Shown here: positions 9,423 through 16,963 of the stretch, piece by piece
How positions within the stretch are numbered: position 1 is the first letter of the stretch
Layout: each line of letters begins with the position of its first letter
Origin: an uncultured Geobacteraceae bacterium
GTDB taxonomy: Bacteria; Desulfobacterota; Desulfuromonadia; Geobacterales; Pseudopelobacteraceae
Reading direction: 5' to 3'
Assembly: GCA_903862245.1 (NCBI GenBank)
Contig: CAIOXL010000057.1
Location: 1 to 43,647, forward strand
Length of the DNA stretch: 43,647 nucleotides
Notes under the pieces: model-generated
Databases searched by the model: none
What the model was told of the DNA's origin: nothing
What the model saw: the letters and a program-made list of their open reading frames with translations, nothing else
Made by a program: the position numbers and the translations under genes

Positions 9423-11137
9423 TCCTCCCCGTTTTCCAAAGAGCGGGTAATCTGCTGTCTGCGGCATATTTCCGCATATAGAGTTCCCCGGTGAAACAGT
9501 TCAGCAGCACTCCCCTGCTCGGCAATCTGCCCCGACTTGAGAACAATGATCCGGTCGCAGTCGCGGAACGCTGATACCCTCTGTGAGACAATCAGTACCG
9601 TCCGCCCTGAATAGAACTTTCCGAGTTCGTTGAGGATCTCCTCCTCCCGTCCGGCATCTACCGCTGACAGCGGATCGTCAAACAGCAGGAGCGGCGGATT
9701 GCCGGCAACGGCACGGGCGATGGCGAGCCGCTGTTTCTGGCCGCCGGAAAGAGTAATCCCCTTTTCACCCACCCGGGTTTCGAACTTCTCCGGGAATGCT
9801 GCCACATCCTCAAGGAAGCCAGCCTGAGCGGCCGCTCTCTCCATCACATCCTTCGGCTGATCCTCCGCTACGCCGTAGCAGATGTTGTCGCCGACGGAGC
9901 GCGAAAAAAGGAATGTTTCCTGGGGCACATAACCGATCAGCCCCCTCAGGCTCGCCGTTGTCACCGTATTGATATCCCGGCCGTCCACAAAGAGCATCCC
10001 CGCCGATACCGGCAGCAGCCGGGCAATGAGGCGGAGAATGGTTGTTTTGCCGCTGCCGACCTCTCCGGTGATCCCCACGGTTTCCCCCGCCTTGATAGTG
10101 AAAGAGATCCCTCCAAGAATGTCCGTATCGCCGTACCTGAAGCGGAGGTTGCGCGCTTCGATACCCTGCAGGATGGCTGTAACCGGTTCTGCTTCGGGGT
10201 GGTCGGTTACCGCCGGTTCGGCCCCCAGTATTTCGCCCAGACGGGACATGGAGGCGGCTCCCCGCTGAGCCAGGGTCAGGATCCACCCCAGCACCGCAGT
10301 CGGCCAGACCAGCATTGCCAGATAGCCGCTGAAGGCGACAAAATCCCCCAGGGTGATGGTGCCGGCGATGACCAGCCGCCCCCCCATGAACAGCACTATA
10401 AGGGTCCCCGCTCCGGTGGCGGCGGCCATGACCGGGATGATGAGGCCGCGCAGCCGGGCCAGCCGCAGGTTGTGTTTGAGATAGCGCTCGGCGGTTTTGC
10501 CGAACTCCGCCTGAAAATGCTCTTCTCGGCAGTAGGACTTGATCAGGCGCACGGCAGATACCGTCTCCTCCGCCTGGCTGGACAGGTGCGCCAGCTCCTC
10601 CTGGGCCTGCAGGGAACGGTGAAAGAGGCGGTGACTGATTTTTTTTACGGTCAGCACCATCAACGGAAAAGGAACGATTGCCCAGAAGGTGAGCCAGGGG
10701 TGAATGCGAAGCATCATGGTCACGGTTGAACAGTAAACGATCACCGTGTTTATGGCGCTCATGGTGCCGAAACCGGTTAACATCCTGACGTTGGTCAGGT
10801 CGTTGGAGAAGCGGGACAGAATGTCTCCGCTGCGGCTGCTGGAAAAATAGCTGAGATCCAGCCGGGTCAGGCGCTGGAACAGGTCGTTGCGGATACGGAA
10901 TTCGATGATGCGGGCGGCATTGAGGCTCAGGGTCCGGGAGAAAATGCGGGTCACACAGTGCAGGGCGGCCAGAACTACGATGATCAGGGCACAGGCGGCC
11001 GGAGACAGGCGCCCGTTCAGCGGCTGCTGCAGAGTCTCGATCGCCAGCTTCATGAACCAGGGGATCAGCAGCGCAAAGCCGTTGGTAAGAAGAAGAAACA
11101 GCGCTCCGCCGGCGTAACGCCAGCGGAGCGCTCTCAA
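9398..11137 (-). CDS. ABC exporter, fused permease/ATPase (MsbA/MdlB type)
   Basis: Six-TM N-terminus, Walker A GEVGSGKTT, signature LSGGQKQRLAIARAV, Walker B LLLFDDPLSAVD; start codon uncertain (TTG at 11137). Confidence 0.9.
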   Translation of the reverse strand: MRALRWRYAGGALFLLLTNGFALLIPWFMKLAIETLQQPLNGRLSPAACALIIVVLAALHCVTRIFSRTLSLNAARIIEFRIRNDLFQRLTRLDLSYFSSSRSGDILSRFSNDLTNVRMLTGFGTMSAINTVIVYCSTVTMMLRIHPWLTFWAIVPFPLMVLTVKKISHRLFHRSLQAQEELAHLSSQAEETVSAVRLIKSYCREEHFQAEFGKTAERYLKHNLRLARLRGLIIPVMAAATGAGTLIVLFMGGRLVIAGTITLGDFVAFSGYLAMLVWPTAVLGWILTLAQRGAASMSRLGEILGAEPAVTDHPEAEPVTAILQGIEARNLRFRYGDTDILGGISFTIKAGETVGITGEVGSGKTTILRLIARLLPVSAGMLFVDGRDINTVTTASLRGLIGYVPQETFLFSRSVGDNICYGVAEDQPKDVMERAAAQAGFLEDVAAFPEKFETRVGEKGITLSGGQKQRLAIARAVAGNPPLLLFDDPLSAVDAGREEEILNELGKFYSGRTVLIVSQRVSAFRDCDRIIVLKSGQIAEQGSAAELFHRGTLYAEICRRQQITRSLENGEDYSQRSEP

Positions 11138-11348
11138 ATACGGAATGAGTCGGGCAAGTTCTTTGATAACGGTATCCTGGTTGAGTGTTCAGTCTGCTGC
11201 CCGGGAGGGTCTCATGTCAGCAGACAGTGATGGCGTCATCATACCAGTAATCGTAAAATTCCGCCACGCTGAATCAGCGGAATGCGGTTAGGATTGCTCC
11301 CGACCGGCTCACTTGCCTGCCTTCAGTACGGCTTTTATTGGGCGGATG

Positions 11349-12599
11349 TCACGGGAAATCAACCACCACAATTTCCATCCGGTTGGATTCCTGTGCAGCC
11401 AGCAGGGTGGCCCGAAGATCCGTACGATTACTGATATTCACACGGCGCATGAAGTCGGGGTAGGACTTCAGCAGTCGTTCAAAAAGCTCCTCATCCATAG
11501 CCTGTCCCCCGGTAGCCACGGCAACGCGGTTATGCAGAATAAGTATCTTTACGGGAACCCCCGAATGGAAAGCTTCATGCAGACCCAGATGCCCTGCGGC
11601 GGTGAAAGACCAGTCACCGGTTACGGCCCATGCTTTACGGGCACCTCCCTGAATAGCTCCGGCAGCCAAAGGGATGCTCCCGCCGTAATAGGTTGCTGCA
11701 TCAATAATGCTATAGGGAGGAAACGCAAATAATGTGCTGGTGCCGGTGTCACCCATGATGAAATCAATCTTGCCGCGCATCTCCTTGAAGATATCAAAGA
11801 CCGGCATATATGAACGGATAGTCGCCTGGAACTTGGGGGGGACACCTTCGGGGATTACAGGAAGAATAGGCCGGGCTATCCCCTTCCAGTCCCGGCCGGC
11901 CAGTTTCGCCTGGGCCACCTGATACGGATATTTCGTATTCATGGGAGCCAGGACGTGACGAAGAGGATCTCTTTGAGGAATGCCCCAGGGACGGGTGCTG
12001 ACTGCTGCCCGGGGCGGCATGGTTACACTAATGGCAAGATCATCATCCTCCAGCAGCAATACCACGGGAAGCCCGATAGTTTCGGAACGGTCAAAGGCGG
12101 CAACAATCCCGTTGTACACATCTCCAGGTCCCAGACGCTGAAAGGGTACCCTCGTGCCGCTCACAAAGAGATCGACATCAAAGATGGAGTCGGAAGATTT
12201 CCCCTCTTTATCCGCAGCCACCAGTATGACCAACCCACCTTCGGTGCCCAGAGTCCACGCATCAATGAGGGCGTTTCCGGCCTTGGCCAGCCCGTGTGAT
12301 TTCACTATTACCGCACTGCGTCGGCCTGCGAGAGACGCCCCCATGGCCATCCCCAGAGCCACTTCTTCGTGATAGTGATACGGGCGTTCATTTTTAGCAG
12401 CCGCCATCCATGCTTCATACAAAGCCACAGCACCGGTGGCAGGTACGCAGTTGACAACAGCGGCCCCGGCATCAACCAGTGCCTGTCCTGCCGCTTCGGC
12501 CATGGTCACTTGCGGCCTGGCTGTCTGCGCCGTAGCTGCTGACGGGATGAAAAAAAGAAGTATCAGTGCAAGGAAAATTCTGCTGCCACGGAAGTGCAT
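11349..12599 (-). CDS. Exported IorA-like thiamine-diphosphate-binding protein without ferredoxin domain
   Basis: Sec-type signal MHFRGSRIFLALILLFFIPSAATAQTA; N-domain YHYHEEVALGMAMGASLAGRRSAVIVKSHGLAKAGNALIDAW and C-domain AVTGDWSFTAAGHLGLHEAF..ILHNRVAVATGGQ resemble the two TPP domains of indolepyruvate ferredoxin oxidoreductase alpha. Confidence 0.8.
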   Translation of the reverse strand: MHFRGSRIFLALILLFFIPSAATAQTARPQVTMAEAAGQALVDAGAAVVNCVPATGAVALYEAWMAAAKNERPYHYHEEVALGMAMGASLAGRRSAVIVKSHGLAKAGNALIDAWTLGTEGGLVILVAADKEGKSSDSIFDVDLFVSGTRVPFQRLGPGDVYNGIVAAFDRSETIGLPVVLLLEDDDLAISVTMPPRAAVSTRPWGIPQRDPLRHVLAPMNTKYPYQVAQAKLAGRDWKGIARPILPVIPEGVPPKFQATIRSYMPVFDIFKEMRGKIDFIMGDTGTSTLFAFPPYSIIDAATYYGGSIPLAAGAIQGGARKAWAVTGDWSFTAAGHLGLHEAFHSGVPVKILILHNRVAVATGGQAMDEELFERLLKSYPDFMRRVNISNRTDLRATLLAAQESNRMEIVVVDFP

Positions 12600-12753
12600 G
12601 AGTTACTCCTTCTAGTTAAGGGTGTGTTTCAGTTCGGGTGGTTGCCATCATACCCGTTGTGCGCGGAGTTGACTGCCTCAAAGGTGGCAACATTCTCACT
12701 GTAGGGAATCAGGATTCACCATTAATCTCCCCGTATAGAAATGTAACTATTCC

Positions 12754-12960
12754 TTATTCTGCACGTCGTACAAGTTCCTGTTCAGTCAGCAGGTTATGCC
12801 GGTTCTCCAGACGGTCGATAAACAGAAGGTCCTGCAGGTGGTCAAATTTGTGCTAGGAAACGCGCGCCGGAAAGCCGGAAAACTCAACCTCCCGTTTTTC
12901 GCCATCCAGCGTCTGAAAACAGACACCGCCAGAAAGATGGCGTGGCACCAGGCCGCGCAT
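12754..12960 (-). pseudogene. Possible degenerate short gene with an in-frame TAG
   Basis: Minus-strand reading MRGLVPRHLSGGVCFQTLDGEKREVEFSGFPARVS*HKFDHLQDLLFIDRLENRHNLLTEQELVRRAE*; protein-like on both sides of the amber codon; no family recognised. Confidence 0.35.
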
Positions 12961-13025
12961 GCCGGGGATGCTCCAGCATCCTTCCCATCGAAAAAATCAA
13001 TATTTATGGAACGGTCAGCAGTAAC

Positions 13026-13064
13026 AAAAAGTCCCACCAGAACCGTGTCTGATGGGACTTTACT
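13026..13064 (-). terminator. Rho-independent terminator downstream of ssb
   Basis: Minus strand AAAGTCCCATCAG..CTGGTGGGACTTTTT hairpin followed by T-run. Confidence 0.8.
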
Positions 13065-13081
13065 GTCATAAAAATGCCGGC

Positions 13082-13507
13082 CTAAAAGGGGATGTCATCA
13101 TCCTGGAACGGTGGTTCTTCATAGCTGCTGCCGCCGGTTTTGGGGGCCGAGGGGGTGTCACCGCTGCTCCGCTCTCCCTTGGCGGAAAGCATCTGCATCT
13201 TGTCTCCGACAATTTCCGTTGTGTAGCGGTCGTTGCCGCTTTTATCCTGCCACTTGCGCGTTTGCAGCCGTCCTTCAATATAGACGGTCTTCCCCTTGGC
13301 AAGGTATTCTCCGGCGATTTCGGCCAGTTTGCCCCACAGGGTTATGGTGTGCCACTCGGTGCGCTCCTCCCATTCGCTGGTCTTGCCTTTGAACTTTTCG
13401 CTGGTGGCAAGGGAAAAACTTGCTACCGCCTGCCCGGATGCGGTGAAGCGAACTTCAGGGTCTTTACCCAGGTTTCCTATCAGCATTACCTTGTTGAGAC
13501 TGGCCAT
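13082..13507 (-). CDS. ssb: Single-stranded DNA-binding protein
   Basis: [35 protein letters not shown]..., acidic C-terminal tip DDDIPF. Confidence 0.97.
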   Translation of the reverse strand: MASLNKVMLIGNLGKDPEVRFTASGQAVASFSLATSEKFKGKTSEWEERTEWHTITLWGKLAEIAGEYLAKGKTVYIEGRLQTRKWQDKSGNDRYTTEIVGDKMQMLSAKGERSSGDTPSAPKTGGSSYEEPPFQDDDIPF

Positions 13508-13716
13508 GATGTAACTCCTTGGTGTGTAAGGATAATAGAGGTGTGCCACGCGACGGGTCACACCCTCTTTGTGTGCCGGCGCAGAATACCTCAGAAGGTG
13601 CGCTTTCTCAACCTGAAAATCGTGCCGGATTATTTCTGCCCACCATACCGGCTCAAGTGGTATAATTCAGTCAGTGGTTCAACAATGTCAGCACCCTGTG
13701 CGGAGGGGAATTCCAG

Positions 13717-14271
13717 GTGAAACGAAACGGTTTGAAAGCGGTTATGATCACTGTGGTCCTGTTCCTGCTCTGTACCATCCCGGGGTGTACCGGGGGGCGT
13801 GAAGCGCCGGGCGGTGCGGAAAAGGGGGGACCGCTCAAAATATATTCTTATCAGAAAAGGAATTTTGCCATGAGTGAAAAAATAGTTAAAACCGAGGCGG
13901 AATGGAAAAAGGAGCTGACCCCGCAACAGTTTCAGATCCTGCGGAAAAAAGGAACCGAACAGGCCGGGACCGGAAAATATGCTTACAGTCATGATCAGGG
14001 GGTCTACCGCTGTGCAGGGTGCGGTCTCGATCTGTTCCGCTCGGCGGAAAAATTTGAATCCGGTACCGGATGGCCGAGTTTTTTCGCGCCGATCGCCCCT
14101 GAAAACATAACGACCACTGCTGATGACAGCCTGTTTTCCCGTCGGACCGAGGTTCTGTGCCGTCGCTGCAGCGGCCACCTCGGCCATGTTTTTGATGACG
14201 GCCCCAAGCCGACCGGGCTGCGCTACTGCCTGAACTCGGCAGCTCTGGAGTTTGTTGCCGGGGGGGAATAG
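13717..14271 (+). CDS. msrB: Peptide-methionine (R)-S-oxide reductase MsrB, predicted lipoprotein
   Basis: N-terminal signal with lipobox LCTIPGC; MsrB domain with two CxxC zinc pairs (CAGC, CRRC), GTGWPSF, HVFDDGP and catalytic RYCLNSAAL. Confidence 0.93.
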   Translation: MKRNGLKAVMITVVLFLLCTIPGCTGGREAPGGAEKGGPLKIYSYQKRNFAMSEKIVKTEAEWKKELTPQQFQILRKKGTEQAGTGKYAYSHDQGVYRCAGCGLDLFRSAEKFESGTGWPSFFAPIAPENITTTADDSLFSRRTEVLCRRCSGHLGHVFDDGPKPTGLRYCLNSAALEFVAGGE

Positions 14272-14282
14272 CTGGCCGGAGG

Positions 14283-14561
14283 TCAGGCGTTGTTGACGGC
14301 GGCTTTCAGCAGCTGGCTCGGTTTGAAGCTGAGGATTGTGCGCGCCGATATTTCCAGTGTTTCTCCGGTCTGGGGATTCCTGCCGCGTCTGGTTTTTTTC
14401 TGCCGGACCTCAAATTTGCCGAAACCGGAAATTTTGAGGTCGTCGCCTGAAGCAAGACAGTCCTTGATCAGGGAGAGGACAGACTCCACAAGTTCGGATG
14501 ACTCTTTTTTGGAAAAGCCGCATCTGCCTGAAACCGTTTCAATAATGTCTGCTTTCGTCAT
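14283..14561 (-). CDS. ihfA: Integration host factor alpha-type HU/IHF protein
   Basis: MTKADIIETVSGRCGFSKKESSELVES...GDDLKISGFGKFEVRQKKTRRGRNPQTGE. Confidence 0.9.
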   Translation of the reverse strand: MTKADIIETVSGRCGFSKKESSELVESVLSLIKDCLASGDDLKISGFGKFEVRQKKTRRGRNPQTGETLEISARTILSFKPSQLLKAAVNNA

Positions 14562-14714
14562 GCGTCGCCTCCGTGGGATTTCCGGAAACAATACACAATC
14601 AGCCCCGGGTATGCAAGCCGCCTGATGTAACAGAGGTATGCGGTCCCGCACAAACCGGGTCAGGTCCTGCCTGAAATCATTGACCTTCCACTCTGCGGGA
14701 TTTATAACAAACCG

Positions 14715-16061
14715 ATGCGTCTTCCTTTTACCACTCCACCATTACATAAACCGGTCTCGATCCGGCGGGATGTTTTCCGCCTCTCCATGCCGGTTCTGCT
14801 CTCATCCCTTTTCCAGCGGCTGGTGTCCATCGTTGACGTTTTCCTGACCGGCGGTCTGGGTGCCTCCGCCATCGCTGCCACCGGTCTGGGACAACTGCTG
14901 ATGGTGACGACCATGACGGTGTTCTGGGGGCTCTCCACCGGGACAACGGTGGTGATTTCGCACCTGTGGGGCGCCGGACGGCGTGAAGATGCCGGGCGTG
15001 CGGCGTATGTGGCCTGTCTGGCCGGTCTGGTTATGACGGCGCTCTGTTCCCTGGCCGGTTCCTGCTGGGGGGGAGACATTGCCCGGCTGATGGGGGCGGC
15101 TCCCGATGTTCAGGCGCTGGCCGCCGAATATATCCGGCTGGTGTTCCTCTGGATGGTCTGGACCACCGGGCTGAATCTCCTCTCGGCCATCATGCATGGC
15201 GCCGGCAACACCCGCACCCCCATGGAAGCCATCATTCTGGTCAATATCCTCCATGTGCTGCTCGCCTGGCCGCTTATCTACGGCAGATTCGGGATACCGG
15301 CTCTCGGGGTCAAGGGGGCTGCCATCGCCATCAACAGCTCCGAATTCATCGGCTTTGCCTATCTGCTGATTCAGGCGCTGCGTAAACGGTACATCACGTT
15401 CAGCTCCCCGGACGTGCCGCTCTTCGGGAGAATCTGGAGAATCGGCTGGCCGGTGGCGCTGGAGCGTGTCGCCCAGCAGAGCGGCCAGCTGTTCTACTCC
15501 AGTTTCATCATCGCCTACGGCACGACCGCCTACGCCGCCCACCAGATCGGCCTTTCCATAGAGTCGCTCTCCTTCATGCCGGGGGCCGGCATGGGCATTG
15601 CCGCCGCGACACTGATGGGGCAATCGCTGGGTGCCGGCAAAATCCGCCGCGCCCGGATCAGCCACAACGAAGCGCTGCGACTGGCGGTGGGCGTCATGAC
15701 AGTCATGGCGCTCATATTCTTTTTTGCTCCGCACCTGCTGATCGGCCTCTTCAGCAGCGACCCGGATGTGATCGAAAAAGGGAGCATGTTTCTCCGTCTG
15801 GTCGCTTTTGCCCAGGTGCCGCTGGCGATTTCATTCGTATATGCCGGCAGCCTGCGGGGTACCGGAGACACCTTTTATGTGTTTATCGTCACACTGGTTG
15901 CCATGTGGGGGATCAGGGTTGCGCTATCGTGGGTGGCGGCGAGCTGGCTGCATCTCTCCCTCTACGCCGTATGGGGGGTGTTTCTGATTGACTGGTATTT
16001 TCGGGGGGCGGCATTCGCCTGGCGTTATCACCGGCGGGATCTGCACGGGGTGGTGTTGTGA
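14715..16061 (+). CDS. MATE family efflux transporter
   Basis: Polytopic membrane protein of MATE length; MPVLLSSLFQRLVSIVDVFLTGGLGASAIAATGLG and a GRGTGDT-like SLRGTGDTFYVF. Confidence 0.92.
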   Translation: MRLPFTTPPLHKPVSIRRDVFRLSMPVLLSSLFQRLVSIVDVFLTGGLGASAIAATGLGQLLMVTTMTVFWGLSTGTTVVISHLWGAGRREDAGRAAYVACLAGLVMTALCSLAGSCWGGDIARLMGAAPDVQALAAEYIRLVFLWMVWTTGLNLLSAIMHGAGNTRTPMEAIILVNILHVLLAWPLIYGRFGIPALGVKGAAIAINSSEFIGFAYLLIQALRKRYITFSSPDVPLFGRIWRIGWPVALERVAQQSGQLFYSSFIIAYGTTAYAAHQIGLSIESLSFMPGAGMGIAAATLMGQSLGAGKIRRARISHNEALRLAVGVMTVMALIFFFAPHLLIGLFSSDPDVIEKGSMFLRLVAFAQVPLAISFVYAGSLRGTGDTFYVFIVTLVAMWGIRVALSWVAASWLHLSLYAVWGVFLIDWYFRGAAFAWRYHRRDLHGVVL

Positions 16062-16073
16062 GAGTCTGAATAT

Positions 16074-16213
16074 TAAACACAGAGGCACAGAGACACTGAG
16101 AAATCTTTAAAATTAAAAATAAAAAAGCCTTACACCATAAGAGTAGGCTTTCCTGCCGGGTTTTTATTCCAGTTGGTTACTTTGTTTAGATTTTCTCTGT
16201 GTCTCCGTGTTGA
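16074..16213. repeat. ~140-bp intergenic element with terminal inverted repeats, copy 2 (inverted relative to copy 1)
   Basis: AAACACAGAGGCACAGAGACACTGAGAAA ... TTTTCTCTGTGTCTCCGTGTT; core AGCCTTACACCATA at 16126..16139 matches reverse complement of 403..416. Confidence 0.7.
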
Positions 16214-16228
16214 ACCGGTTTTCAGATT

Positions 16229-16960
16229 TCAACCCTCCCGGAAACCCCTCAGATACTGCTGCCGCAGCTCCGGGGTGAATTTCTCTATGGCATAGCGCAG
16301 CATGGTGCGGGGCATGATCCGGCACTGCTCCTTCAGGAATTCCTCCGCCACCGCCTGATCACGTTTACCCACTTCGCGCAGCATCCAGCCGACCGCCTTG
16401 TGCATCAGATCCTCCCGATCCCCCAGCAGCAGTCGGGCAAGGGCAAGGGTGTCGTCAAAGCGGCCCCGCCGGATGAAATAAAAGGTGGCCAGTATGGCGA
16501 TGCGGCGCTCCCAGAGGCTCTCTGAACGGGCCAGCCGATAGAGCGGTTCACTGCTCCTCCCCTCCAGAAAGGCACCCACGATATGCGGTGCCGAGATATC
16601 CACCAGGTCCCAGTTGTTGATCCACTCAGTATGATCCAGATACAGACGATACACCCGCTCCCGCGTGGCTTCATCACCGGTTTCAAAGGAGCGCACCAGT
16701 GCCAGCAGGGCAAAGAGCCGCTCTTCGTGAACGGGCGATCTGAGCAGCGGCATCACATCGTCGGCGGTTAACCCCCTGTACTCCCTGAGCAACCGCCGTG
16801 TATTCGGGACGCGTACCCCGATGAAGATGTCCCCGTGTCCGTACTGGCCGGGGGCGGTTTTGAAGAAACGCTGCAGAAAAAGAGCATCCTCGGGGCTGCC
16901 GAGTTCCTTAAGGCGAGTTTTGATTTCGGAAATGTGCACGCATTTTTCTCCCGGGGTCAT
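16229..16960 (-). CDS. DNA alkylation repair protein, AlkD-like HEAT-repeat family
   Basis: KTAPGQYGHGDIFIGVRVPNTRRLLREY, WINNWDLVDISAPHIVGAFL, HKAVGWMLREVGKRD typical of AlkD-like proteins. Confidence 0.9.
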   Translation of the reverse strand: MTPGEKCVHISEIKTRLKELGSPEDALFLQRFFKTAPGQYGHGDIFIGVRVPNTRRLLREYRGLTADDVMPLLRSPVHEERLFALLALVRSFETGDEATRERVYRLYLDHTEWINNWDLVDISAPHIVGAFLEGRSSEPLYRLARSESLWERRIAILATFYFIRRGRFDDTLALARLLLGDREDLMHKAVGWMLREVGKRDQAVAEEFLKEQCRIMPRTMLRYAIEKFTPELRQQYLRGFREG

Positions 16961-16963
16961 CGT

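Noticed and set aside
11137-11215. Selenocysteine (TGA) readthrough upstream of the ABC exporter
   Set aside because: The residues before the TGA (MRPSRAAD) do not look like part of an exporter and no SECIS-like element could be supported; kept only as a start-codon uncertainty.
14802-15734. 310-codon antisense ORF over the MATE transporter
   Set aside because: Antisense shadow ORF; the plus-strand membrane protein is clear.
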